Shown here one piece after another: positions 42,045 through 49,582 of a stretch of 62,257 nucleotides of DNA. This DNA is from DATAUK01 sp036268295 (GTDB lineage: Bacteria > Actinomycetota > Actinomycetes > JAFAQI01), in assembly GCA_036268295.1 (NCBI GenBank), contig DATAUK010000002.1:1-62257 (forward strand), given 5' to 3'. Within the stretch, counting starts at the first letter, position 1, and each line of letters begins with the position of its first letter. Both the position numbers and the translations under genes were made by a program. The notes under the pieces are model-generated. The model was not told the DNA's origin. It made no database searches and saw nothing but the letters and a program-made list of their open reading frames with translations.

Positions 42045-42058
42045 TAGAACAGGTTTCA
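42045..42058. promoter_or_regulatory. KstR-type box at fadE34-like promoter
   Basis: TAGAACAGGTTTCA fits the KstR consensus TnnAACnnGTTnnA at every fixed position. It overlaps the candidate -10 box (42041-42046, minus) of the fadE34-like gene and lies 96 bases before the divergent alpha/beta hydrolase. A kstR gene is in the window at 48975-49580. Confidence 0.75.
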
Positions 42059-42153
42059 GTTTTGCAACAGGACCCCGGCGATCCGATCTGACGGTCCGTG
42101 CCGCGTTGCCGAATCACCGATATTCAACCGGCCAGGAGGTAGATTCTCCAGCA

Positions 42154-43086
42154 ATGGCCACGATTTCACCGACCGTCACGGCAGCGCTCGGCCGCTTCGC
42201 CAAGGCCGCCCGCCCGGTCGATCTGGCGCCGGGCACGATGCTCGAGCTGCCCGGCCGTGGCCGCACCAGTGTCATCGAGCTGGCCGGCCCGCCCGGTGCT
42301 CCGACGCTGATCCTGCTGCATGCGCTGGCCACGACAGCGGCGCTGTCCTGGTATCCCTCGATGCACGCACTCGCCGAGCGCTACCGGGTAATCGCCTTCG
42401 ACCAGCGCTGGCACGGCCGCGGCATCCGCTCGGCGAAGTTCTCGCTCGACGACTGCGCCGATGACGTCGTCGCGGTCGCGGACGCGCTCGGTGTCGAGCG
42501 GTTCACCGTCGTCGGCTACTCGATGGGTGGCGCGATCGCCCAGTTGGTCTGGCGCCGCCACCGGGCTCGCGTCGAGGGGTTGGTGCTCGCCGCGACGTCA
42601 CGCAACTTCCGCGGCAAGCCGCGCGAGCGATTGTGGTTCACGCTGACCAACGCCGCGATGGGCCGGTACGGCCAACGCGCCCGGCTCGGCATGGAGAGCC
42701 TCGCCAGCCGGTTGACCGACCCGCCGCTTGGCCTGACCGCGGATGCCGCGAAGGTCGGACCGTGGGCGATGGCGGAGTTCCGAAGTACCAGCTTCTGGTC
42801 ACTGCTGGCAGCGCTCGACGCGATCGGGAAGTTCGACTCCTCGGCCTGGATCCGCCGGGTCGACGTACCGACCAGCGTCATCGTCGTGACCCGTGACCGC
42901 TTCATCCCGGCCCGCCGCCAGCACGCACTTGCCGCCGCGATTCCGCAGGCGATGAGCTACGAGGTGGCCGGCAATCACGCCGCGCTGGTCCTCGGCGCTG
43001 CCGAGTTTGTGCCGGTCCTGCTCGACGCCTGCGCCTCAGTGACCCGACGTACCTCGCCCGTCGCTCGGGCACCTCTGGCGCCCTGA
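42154..43086 (+). CDS. Alpha/beta-hydrolase
   Basis: The 310-residue protein starts at ATG 42154 behind CAGGAGGT (12-base spacing); the upstream in-frame extension covers the promoter region and is rejected. It has the oxyanion region LLHALATTAALSW, the nucleophile elbow GYSMGGAIAQ (Ser about residue 122), a distal Asp in VVTRDRFIPARRQ and His in AGNHAALVL. It is cytoplasmic by appearance. It is divergent from the fadE34-like gene across a KstR-type box, so co-regulation with sterol genes is plausible. The substrate is unknown. Confidence 0.85.
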   Translation: MATISPTVTAALGRFAKAARPVDLAPGTMLELPGRGRTSVIELAGPPGAPTLILLHALATTAALSWYPSMHALAERYRVIAFDQRWHGRGIRSAKFSLDDCADDVVAVADALGVERFTVVGYSMGGAIAQLVWRRHRARVEGLVLAATSRNFRGKPRERLWFTLTNAAMGRYGQRARLGMESLASRLTDPPLGLTADAAKVGPWAMAEFRSTSFWSLLAALDAIGKFDSSAWIRRVDVPTSVIVVTRDRFIPARRQHALAAAIPQAMSYEVAGNHAALVLGAAEFVPVLLDACASVTRRTSPVARAPLAP

Positions 43087-43097
43087 GACAGGGCGCC
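43077..43097. terminator. Bidirectional terminator hairpin
   Basis: GGCGCCCTG (43077-43085), loop AGA, CAGGGCGCC (43089-43097): a perfect 9-bp GC-rich stem between the stops of the convergent hydrolase and WS/DGAT genes. No T-tract. Confidence 0.65.
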
Positions 43098-44537
43098 TTA
43101 CGAGGCGCTTGCCTTCTTGCCGCCGGCCGTCTTGATGTCGAGCTGATCGACCGCCTCGATCAGCTCGGCGACCGCGGCCGGGATGGCGTCCGAGAGATCC
43201 CAGAGCTCCGGCATCAGCTCGCGGCAGGCGATGAATCCGAAGCCGATCGCGTCCATGTTCGACAGCAACGTGACGTTGAGCCCGGCGCCGTCCATCACCG
43301 GGCCGAGCGGGTGCAGCGCGACCAGCTTCGCGCCGTTGAAGTAAAGCGGGATCGGCGGCCCGGGCACGTTGGAGATAACCAGGTTGTGTACGACGGGATG
43401 GCGGTCAGCAAGCCGCAAACTCGAATACATCCGCGCCGCCAGCGAGAAGGTGTTGGGCGCAGCGTGCTCGGCCCAGTTCTGTAGCAGGTTCGCTCCGACC
43501 AGCTCGTGGTCCTCCTTGGCGCCCTCGTTCATCGCGGCGATATGACGCAACCGCTCGCCCGGATCATCGATGTCGCTCGCGAGGCTGGAGAACATCATTG
43601 ACACCTTGGTCGTGCCTTCGACGCCGTCGCTACGGTCGTGCACCGAGATCGGGATCGCCGCGATCAGCGACCGATCGGGCAGCTCGTCGCGGTCGGCCAG
43701 ATAGGTGCGGAGCGCGCCCGAGCAGATCGCGATAACAACGTCATTGACCTTGACCCCGAACGCGTTCTTGATCGTCTTGACGTCGTCAAGGGTCACGTGG
43801 GTGAAGGCGACCGTGCGGTGAGCCGTGACGGTCGCGTTGAACGAGGTTCGCGGCGCGCGGAACGGCGCCGGCATCCCGGCCGCGCCACCGCCGCGCCGCT
43901 TGGCCAGCCTGCCGACGCTCAAGACTGTGCCGGGCAACAGCTTCGCCACCGCGACCGGCCGCGCCGCCAGTTCGAGGAGGGCACGCCCGACCAGCTCCAG
44001 GTCGCTGGGTCGCCGCTCCGGCTCCCAGTCGTCGGCGGCAACGTTGTGCGCCGGCGGGTCCGGCTCGAGGTCGAAAAGCTCGGCCATCATGTTCGCGCCG
44101 GTGATGCCGTCGATCGTCGAGTGATGCACCTTGCTCACGACGCCGATCAGCCCGTCGGCGCGACCCTCTACGATCCACATCTCCCACAGCGGCCGGCTGC
44201 GATCCATCTGCCGGCTGAGGATGTCGGCGACAACATCCGCGGTCTCGCGGTCGCCGCCCGGCGCCGCGACGAAGGTGCGGTGCAGATGAAAGTCGAGATC
44301 GAAGTCGGGGTCCTCGACCCATGACGGCCGCGACAGGTTCAGTGGCACCGTCGCGAGCTTGCGGCGAAAAGCGGGCACCCGTGGCAGCCGGCTTTCGATG
44401 TAGGCGCGGTAGTCGGCGAACGAGTAGGGCTGCGGCGCGGTCGAAGGGTCGATCAGCATCAGCCCGCCGACGTGCATATGCATCGTCGAAGTCTCGAAGA
44501 TCAGGAAGGCGGAGTCCAGGCCACCGAGACGTTGCAT
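43098..44537 (-). CDS. Wax ester synthase/diacylglycerol acyltransferase (WS/DGAT)
   Basis: The 479-residue protein has the acyltransferase active site VHHSTIDGITGANM (HHxxxDG, about residues 136-149), the N-terminal LGGLDSAFLIFET and the C-terminal signature NLVISNVPGPPIPLYFNGAKL (NVPGP, about 393-397). These enzymes esterify acyl-CoA to diacylglycerol or long-chain alcohols for storage lipid, usually at the membrane surface. The setting beside lipid esterases and sterol catabolism fits storage of surplus acyl-CoA. An inverted repeat (44558-44575) lies in its promoter, shared with the divergent esterase. Confidence 0.93.
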   Translation of the reverse strand: MQRLGGLDSAFLIFETSTMHMHVGGLMLIDPSTAPQPYSFADYRAYIESRLPRVPAFRRKLATVPLNLSRPSWVEDPDFDLDFHLHRTFVAAPGGDRETADVVADILSRQMDRSRPLWEMWIVEGRADGLIGVVSKVHHSTIDGITGANMMAELFDLEPDPPAHNVAADDWEPERRPSDLELVGRALLELAARPVAVAKLLPGTVLSVGRLAKRRGGGAAGMPAPFRAPRTSFNATVTAHRTVAFTHVTLDDVKTIKNAFGVKVNDVVIAICSGALRTYLADRDELPDRSLIAAIPISVHDRSDGVEGTTKVSMMFSSLASDIDDPGERLRHIAAMNEGAKEDHELVGANLLQNWAEHAAPNTFSLAARMYSSLRLADRHPVVHNLVISNVPGPPIPLYFNGAKLVALHPLGPVMDGAGLNVTLLSNMDAIGFGFIACRELMPELWDLSDAIPAAVAELIEAVDQLDIKTAGGKKASAS

Positions 44538-44557
44538 ATAGACCAGCGTACGGCGAG

Positions 44558-44575
44558 CCTGACGGCCCCGTCAGG
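44558..44575. promoter_or_regulatory. Inverted repeat between WS/DGAT and esterase genes
   Basis: CCTGACGG (44558-44565), spacer CC, CCGTCAGG (44568-44575): perfect 8-base arms in the 100-base gap between divergent genes. The CTGACG/CGTCAG half-sites are the same as in the TetR-type operators of the ipd block, but the spacing is one base longer, so it may be a weaker site or belong to another regulator. Confidence 0.5.
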
Positions 44576-44637
44576 GGAGGTAGGAGCCCGCCTGGGCGAT
44601 CGACCGGGCCCGGCCCACCGACTGGCAGACTGGACCG

Positions 44638-45957
44638 ATGGGCAAGCGCTTCCTGCGACTCTCAGCACTCGGCGCTGCCTTGACCGCGAACGGACTCCAG
44701 CCGATCCCGCGTACCACGCCGCTTGCGATCCCGAGCTTCTTCGCCGGCTGGCTAACCACCGAGCTCGCCGTACAAAACCTCGCCGTCACCGCCGTCGGCA
44801 CTGCGTCCTACCTCGCCGGCAAGCGGGCAAGGCGGCGGCCGCTGAGCCGGAGCGAGCGGATCGCGCTCGGACTGAACGCTGCCTCGGCAGCGGGTCTGGC
44901 GGCGCTGATCAGCCAAGGGCTGCGGGTTCGCGGCATTGTCGAGCAGGCACTGACCGAGGGACTCGGCGAGGACTACTTCGGCAAGCTGGATCCGGCGCCG
45001 GACAAAGCCGATCTCACGACGCCCTGGCGCCAGGTGCTGATGCCGTGGCAGACCAAGCATCCCGATGTGAAGCGGATCGCCGACATCCCATACACCGAGC
45101 CTTTTCCGGCCGCGGTCTCCAAGCCGCGTCGCAACCTGCTCGACGTCTACCAACCGCGCCAGCCCGGCGAGAACCGCCCGGTGCTGCTGCAGATCCACGG
45201 TGGCGGCTGGGTGATCGGCGAGAAGGAGCAGCAGGGTCAGCCGCTGATGAGCTACCTCGCCTCACATGGCTGGGTCTGCGTCGCGCCGAACTATCCGCTG
45301 TCGCCGAAGGCCACCTGGCCCGAACACCTGATTGCCGTCAAACGGGCGTTGGTCTGGACCCGCGAGCACATCGCGGAGTACGGCGGCGATCCGGATTTCA
45401 TCGCGGTCACCGGCGGCTCGGCCGGTGGTCACCTCGCCGCAATGATCGCGCTGACCCCGAACGAGTCGCGCTACCAACCCGGCTTCGAGACGGTCGACAC
45501 GACTGTCGCCGCCTGCGTGCCGTTCTACGGCGCTTACGACCTCGCCAACGTCCTCGACACCAGGGTCGGCGAGCGGGAGTTTCATCATTACCTGTCCAAG
45601 ACGGTCTTCAAGAGCCGAGACAAGGCCAACGCCCGCAGCGCGTCGCCGGTCACGCTGGCTCGCGCCGATGCACCGCCGTTCTTCGTGATCCACGGCGCGC
45701 ACGACTCGCTGGTTGATGTCGCCGAGGCCCGCGAGCTGGTCGCCCAGCTGCGGAAGGTCAGTGCCTCGGACGTCGTCTACGCCGAGCTGCCCGGCGCGCA
45801 GCACGCCTTCGACGTGTTCGCGTCGGTCCGCAGCGCCGCCGTCATCCAGGGTGTAGAGCGCTTCCTTCGCGGCGTCCACCGCGACGCTGGGCAGCCGGTT
45901 CCGTCAGACTCTGCGGGCGCCATGGCACCCGGCGAGTCTGACAGATCGGGGGGCTAG
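44638..45957 (+). CDS. HSL-family alpha/beta-hydrolase (lipase/esterase)
   Basis: The 439-residue protein has an N-terminal hydrophobic region (about residues 30-60 and 78-100) likely to associate with membrane, then a hormone-sensitive-lipase-type domain: oxyanion motif IHGGGWVIGEKE (about 183-194), nucleophile elbow VTGGSAGGHLA (about 257-267), Asp in VIHGAHDSLVD and His in GAQHAFDVF. It resembles LipC-type cell-envelope esterases of actinobacteria. Its last 20 codons contain a long imperfect hairpin (45903-45942). It is divergent from the WS/DGAT gene, pairing ester synthesis with ester hydrolysis. Confidence 0.88.
   Translation: MGKRFLRLSALGAALTANGLQPIPRTTPLAIPSFFAGWLTTELAVQNLAVTAVGTASYLAGKRARRRPLSRSERIALGLNAASAAGLAALISQGLRVRGIVEQALTEGLGEDYFGKLDPAPDKADLTTPWRQVLMPWQTKHPDVKRIADIPYTEPFPAAVSKPRRNLLDVYQPRQPGENRPVLLQIHGGGWVIGEKEQQGQPLMSYLASHGWVCVAPNYPLSPKATWPEHLIAVKRALVWTREHIAEYGGDPDFIAVTGGSAGGHLAAMIALTPNESRYQPGFETVDTTVAACVPFYGAYDLANVLDTRVGEREFHHYLSKTVFKSRDKANARSASPVTLARADAPPFFVIHGAHDSLVDVAEARELVAQLRKVSASDVVYAELPGAQHAFDVFASVRSAAVIQGVERFLRGVHRDAGQPVPSDSAGAMAPGESDRSGG
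45903..45942. repeat. Short palindromic element, copy A, in the 3' end of the esterase gene
   Basis: GTCAGACTC (45903-45911) and GAGTCTGAC (45934-45942) are exact reverse complements. The 22-base centre contains an inner near-palindrome GGGCGCC/GGCACCC. It lies just before the convergent ends of the esterase and GNAT genes and may act as a bidirectional terminator. It shares several short blocks with the element at 38847-38888. Confidence 0.5.
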
Positions 45958-46619
45958 TCCGGCTCGATCAGGCGGCGGGGCAGGCCGACCGCTCGCTCGG
46001 TCGGGGTCATCGGCGGCAGGTCATGAGTGCGGGCCTCGACCCGGCCGCTGATCACGGTGTGGGCGCGCGTCACGAACACCTCGCCGAGGTCGGTTCGCTG
46101 ACCGCTCCCCCACAACAGCGGCCAGTCGCGCAGCCGCGAGTAGGCGGCGGCCGCAAACAGCAGCGACGTACCGATGCCCTGGCGGCGCTGCTCGGGTGCG
46201 ACGTAGATCTGATGGATCTGACCGGCCGCCGGCCACCACCTGAGCGCGCCGACCTGCGACGAGCTCTCGACCCGCATCGAGCGGAAGCGGGGTTGCTCGA
46301 TGACCCTCGACGCCGGCAGATCGGCGGTCGCAAAGGCGATCAGCGTCATCGCCGGTGGCTCGGCGCCGGTCTCCGGACTCTCGACCCACCAGATCCTCGG
46401 CGCGACCTGGCCGCGGTTGACAAGCAGCGAGTGGACCCGGGTGCCGGCGAGGTTGGCGCGCCCGATCACCAGTGGCGAGAGATCCAGCCGCGCGGACGCG
46501 AGAACCGTGCCGGGCCCGTGCTCGCCGGTCTCGTGACCGCGCAGCTCGACGACACGCTCGTCGCCCTCACCACTGACCGTCCGCGTCCACCACAGACCCG
46601 CGGCCGCGGCCGCCGCCAT
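45954..46619 (-). CDS. GNAT-family N-acetyltransferase
   Basis: The 221-residue protein has the acetyl-CoA-binding motif IYVAPEQRRQGIGTSLLFAAA (about residues 138-158; RRQGIG loop) and surrounding GNAT beta strands. The N-terminal part (RVVELRGHETGEH, VHSLLVNRGQVAPRIWW) is not recognised. The substrate is unknown. ATG 46619 overlaps the stop of the upstream LPXTG protein gene by one base (TAATG), so the two are probably co-translated. That is an odd pairing of a surface protein with a cytoplasmic acetyltransferase. Confidence 0.75.
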   Translation of the reverse strand: MAAAAAAGLWWTRTVSGEGDERVVELRGHETGEHGPGTVLASARLDLSPLVIGRANLAGTRVHSLLVNRGQVAPRIWWVESPETGAEPPAMTLIAFATADLPASRVIEQPRFRSMRVESSSQVGALRWWPAAGQIHQIYVAPEQRRQGIGTSLLFAAAAYSRLRDWPLLWGSGQRTDLGEVFVTRAHTVISGRVEARTHDLPPMTPTERAVGLPRRLIEPD

Positions 46620-48151
46620 TAGTGGCGGCGGCGCCGCCGGCGGCCGGCCACGGTCAGGAAGCCGCCCATGACGAGCCCCCAGATCCCCAAGCCCGCCTCG
46701 TCGGCGATCGGGGCGCCGGTGAGTGGCAAGGTCGAGGGCGCCGGCGGCGTCGCCGCCTTCACCCGGGTGACCCGGATCGTGACCTTCGCCGTCGCGACAC
46801 CACCGAGCCGGTTGCGCGCGCTGTAGGTAAAGGTGTCGGTGCCGACGAAACCGGCCTTCGGTGTGTACGTCGCCTTGGCCTTCGGGTCGGTCGCGGTCCC
46901 GTCACTTGGATGGCCGAGCCCGGTAAGGGTCAGCGGCGAGGAGACCGGGATCGCTCCGGCGAAGACGTTGACAGTGATCGGAGTCCCTTCGGCCGTCGTC
47001 CCGAAGATGTGCCGCAGGATCGGCGGCAACGGTGGCAGCAGGGCGTGTCCGATGAACAGCGACCCGGCTTCGGCGCTCGTCGTGACGTCGGGCACCTCGA
47101 GTCGCTGCGACCCCGGCTTGCCATAACCGTGCGGCACCTTCGTCGGGACCACGCTGTAGTCGGTCGACCCGGCGTACAACCCGGCGAACTCGAGGAAGCC
47201 GTGCGAGTTCGTGGTCGCGGACGCCAGCGAGGTGCTTCCGATCGGGCAACCGGGGCCGCCGACAACCGGCGCCTCGGCCGTCGGTGAACACAACGAGTAC
47301 GTCGCGCCCTTGACCAGCTTGTGGGTCACCTTGTTGTGCACGATCAGGCCGATGTGGCGGTAGAGGCCGTACGCAGTAAGCGTCACGGTGTCGGGGCAGC
47401 CGCTCGGACCTTCGAACCCGTTCGGCTTCGCGTTGTGATCGATCTCGTCCGGCGGGTAGGCATAACCCGTGCAATCGGGAAAGGTGCCGGTGATCGGCGG
47501 GATCAGCGTGTGCGCCGGCTCGGGGGAGCTCAACGTGACCGTGAAGCTGTCGCCGATATTCCAGGTCGCGAAGGGGAAGTTGTCCGAACCCTCGCCGCTC
47601 GACGGGCCATTCGACTCCGGGCAGGTCGCGCCCGGGTCATCGCTGTCCTGCGCGGTCGTACAGGTGTCGGTGCCGGGGTCACTCGTCTCGGTGGTGTCGG
47701 TGATCGTGAACTGCAGGTTGGCGAGATCGGGAAGCTGGCCGGCCGGATAGGTGTCGGTCTTCGGCTGCACCGCGACGGTCAGCTTGCCGCAACCGAAATC
47801 CGGCTCAGCCGCCTGGCCGCGCGCCTGCTGCTGCCGGAAGTTGAGCTCCGGCTCGCACACGTCGTCCACCGGCCCGCTCGACGTCGAAGTCGGCGCTGCC
47901 GTCGCGGTGGTCGTCACCGTGTCGGTCACGCCGGGGAGCTGTGAGGACCCGGCATGCGGCGCCTGGCGCGGGCCGATCGAGGGTCCGGATGCTCTCGGCG
48001 CTGGGGTGGCAGTAGGAGTTGGCGACGGGCTCGATGTACCGGCGATCGCCGGCATTCCGGAGCTGAGGATGACGGTGCCGAGCGCCGTCAGTCCGACGAC
48101 ACCTGCCGGCAACGCAATCCGACGCCCTCGTGTGCTCGTAGTGATCCTCAA
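46619..48151 (-). CDS. LPXTG-anchored surface protein with SpaA-like and Ig-like domains
   Basis: The 510-residue exported protein starts at TTG 48151 behind AGAGGTC. It has a signal peptide (about residues 10-38), a Pro/Thr/Ser linker, a central region with Cys pairs, a SpaA/prealbumin-like domain (about 285-370; HNKVTHKLVKGATYSLCS), a cadherin-like Big domain (about 390-475; GFVGTDTFTYSARNRLGG), and a classic sorting signal: LPLTG (about 480-484), a hydrophobic stretch and a RRRRRR tail. Sortase should attach it to peptidoglycan. No sortase gene is in the window. The function of the exposed part is unknown. Confidence 0.88.
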   Translation of the reverse strand: MRITTSTRGRRIALPAGVVGLTALGTVILSSGMPAIAGTSSPSPTPTATPAPRASGPSIGPRQAPHAGSSQLPGVTDTVTTTATAAPTSTSSGPVDDVCEPELNFRQQQARGQAAEPDFGCGKLTVAVQPKTDTYPAGQLPDLANLQFTITDTTETSDPGTDTCTTAQDSDDPGATCPESNGPSSGEGSDNFPFATWNIGDSFTVTLSSPEPAHTLIPPITGTFPDCTGYAYPPDEIDHNAKPNGFEGPSGCPDTVTLTAYGLYRHIGLIVHNKVTHKLVKGATYSLCSPTAEAPVVGGPGCPIGSTSLASATTNSHGFLEFAGLYAGSTDYSVVPTKVPHGYGKPGSQRLEVPDVTTSAEAGSLFIGHALLPPLPPILRHIFGTTAEGTPITVNVFAGAIPVSSPLTLTGLGHPSDGTATDPKAKATYTPKAGFVGTDTFTYSARNRLGGVATAKVTIRVTRVKAATPPAPSTLPLTGAPIADEAGLGIWGLVMGGFLTVAGRRRRRRH

Positions 48152-48262
48152 TTGCCCGACCTCTCGGTGCGTCGCCGATCCAGACCGGTAGGTCCCCCCG
48201 ATGCGGATTCACACGGTACCGCGTGGCGACCTGCATTTGCGCTCACTTGGAGCGACTCGTCG

Positions 48263-48291
48263 GTGACACATCGTGGCTGTCAGGTTAACCT
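48263..48291 (+). promoter_or_regulatory. Promoter of the HTH-PASTA gene (-35 GTGACA, -10 TAACCT)
   Basis: GTGACA (48263-48268), 17-base spacer, TAACCT (48286-48291), then 7 bases to ATG 48299. This predicts a leaderless transcript. The -10 box lies entirely inside the palindrome 48278-48295. Confidence 0.6.
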
Positions 48292-48295
48292 GACA
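48278..48295. promoter_or_regulatory. 18-bp perfect palindrome, candidate autoregulatory operator
   Basis: TGTCAGGTTAACCTGACA reads the same on both strands without mismatch. It ends 3 bases before ATG 48299 and covers the -10 box, so binding would block transcription. The helix-turn-helix protein encoded immediately downstream is the obvious candidate ligand. Confidence 0.75.
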
Positions 48296-48298
48296 ACC

Positions 48299-48988
48299 AT
48301 GGCGAAGGACAGCGGGGCGTGGCAGGAGGGCCGACGGGCGTGGGAGCGCCTCGCCGGCTGGCACCAGGACAGCCCGTCCGCGACGCCGGGCCACCCCGAT
48401 GACGGCGACGGTGCGGTGTCCGCGCTTGCTGATATCGGGCGGGTGCGACATCTGCTCGACCAGGCCGAGCTGGTCGCGGTGCGCACCGCTCGCGGGTACG
48501 GCAAGTCGTGGGCGGAGATCGCGACCAGGCTGGGCGTCACCCGGCAGTCCGCGTGGGAACGCTGGCGCGACCTGGACGAGACTCCGACCCCGCTGCCTGC
48601 GGCGAGCGGGGCCGCACCGCTCGACCGAGACGCGATCATCGAGACCGCCGCGGGATCCGTCGTCGACATGCATGCCGGGGAACGGCGCCGCGGCGCCTCA
48701 GTCGTCGTGCCGAACGTCCTCGGGATGTCGTGGGACGGCGCCCAACAGGTGCTTCGTGACAACCACCTGCTCGGCGTCGGGTCGGACCCCGACGGGCCGC
48801 CGACCGGCTGGCCGAGCGGCGTCGTCACCGACCAGACTCCCGAGTCCGGCGCGATGGTTCCGCCGGGGTCCTCGGTGCGGCTCTGGCTTTCGCCCGGGGG
48901 CGGGTCGGCAGGTGTCCGCGAACCTCGCCGGCCGCGGCCGACCCCACGATCAGGGCGGGAGATGCGCGACGAGCTCAGTTCGACATGA
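48299..48988 (+). CDS. Cytoplasmic HTH protein with a C-terminal PASTA domain
   Basis: The 229-residue protein has a helix-turn-helix in TARGYGKSWAEIATRLGVTRQSAWERWRDL (about residues 63-92), preceded by a helical segment (ADIGRVRHLLDQAELVAVR), and a single PASTA domain (about 135-200; VVVPNVLGMSWDGAQQVLRDN, then TDQTPESGAMVPPGSSVRLWLS). There is no signal peptide or transmembrane helix, so the PASTA domain would be intracellular, whereas PASTA domains normally sit outside the cell on PknB-type kinases or PBPs. The C-terminus is basic. A perfect palindrome over its promoter suggests autoregulation. The 3' end overlaps kstR by 14 bases. Confidence 0.82.
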   Translation: MAKDSGAWQEGRRAWERLAGWHQDSPSATPGHPDDGDGAVSALADIGRVRHLLDQAELVAVRTARGYGKSWAEIATRLGVTRQSAWERWRDLDETPTPLPAASGAAPLDRDAIIETAAGSVVDMHAGERRRGASVVVPNVLGMSWDGAQQVLRDNHLLGVGSDPDGPPTGWPSGVVTDQTPESGAMVPPGSSVRLWLSPGGGSAGVREPRRPRPTPRSGREMRDELSST

Positions 48989-49580
48989 CGAGCGCGATGG
49001 TCGCCTCGAGATCGTCGAGTACGGCGGAGATCGTCATCCGGCCGGACAGGAACGTGACCACGTCGCTGAGCCAGACCTTGCCGATGATGTGCGCGATCAA
49101 GGTGTCCCGCTCCGAGGCCACACCGTCCGGCTCATGGGTGACCGCGGCGATGAAGCCGACCATGACGTCACCGACCGCGTCGACCTCACGACCGGCTTCG
49201 GCGTCGGCGCTCATCAGCGCGCGGATCATGGCACCGGAGAGCCGGCGGTTCTTCGCAAGATAGCGGGTGACGGCGGCAACGACCCGATAGACCCGCTCCT
49301 CCGCGGTGCCGTCCGCGCCCGCGACCGGGACGCTGGCCTGCAGCTCGGAGAAGGTCCGGCCGAGCGCGGCGATCAGCAGGTGGACCTTCGAGGGGAAGTA
49401 GCGATACAGCGTGCCGAGCGCAACGTCGGCGCGATCGGCGACCTCCCGCATCTGCACCGCGTCATAGCCACCCTCGGCGGCAAGCTCCATCGCCACGTCG
49501 AGGATGCGTTCGCGGCGGGCGCGCTGCGACGCCGGCGGCATTCGCCCACCGGTCGTCGCGGTCGCTGTTTGCGGCGCCAT
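48975..49580 (-). CDS. kstR: TetR-family cholesterol catabolism repressor
   Basis: The 201-residue TetR protein has the KstR-type DNA-binding domain: ERILDVAMELAAEGGYDAVQMREVADRADVALGTLYRYFPSKVHLL (about residues 22-66, written in parts: VQMREVADRADVALGTLYRYF), which agrees closely with mycobacterial KstR as I know it. KstR represses sterol uptake and degradation genes and is released by 3-oxo-cholestenoyl-type CoA thioesters. It is the last gene of the ten-gene sterol operon, 2 bases after the fadD19-like stop, so its own expression rises with the operon. KstR-type boxes lie at 42045, 58575 and 58636. Confidence 0.92.
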   Translation of the reverse strand: MAPQTATATTGGRMPPASQRARRERILDVAMELAAEGGYDAVQMREVADRADVALGTLYRYFPSKVHLLIAALGRTFSELQASVPVAGADGTAEERVYRVVAAVTRYLAKNRRLSGAMIRALMSADAEAGREVDAVGDVMVGFIAAVTHEPDGVASERDTLIAHIIGKVWLSDVVTFLSGRMTISAVLDDLEATIALVMSN

Positions 49581-49582
49581 GA

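Noticed and set aside
42085..42099. Another copy of the ipd TetR operator (GATCTGACG-gtc-CGT)
   Set aside because: Only one half-site is good and the other arm fails after CGT. It was not counted as a site.
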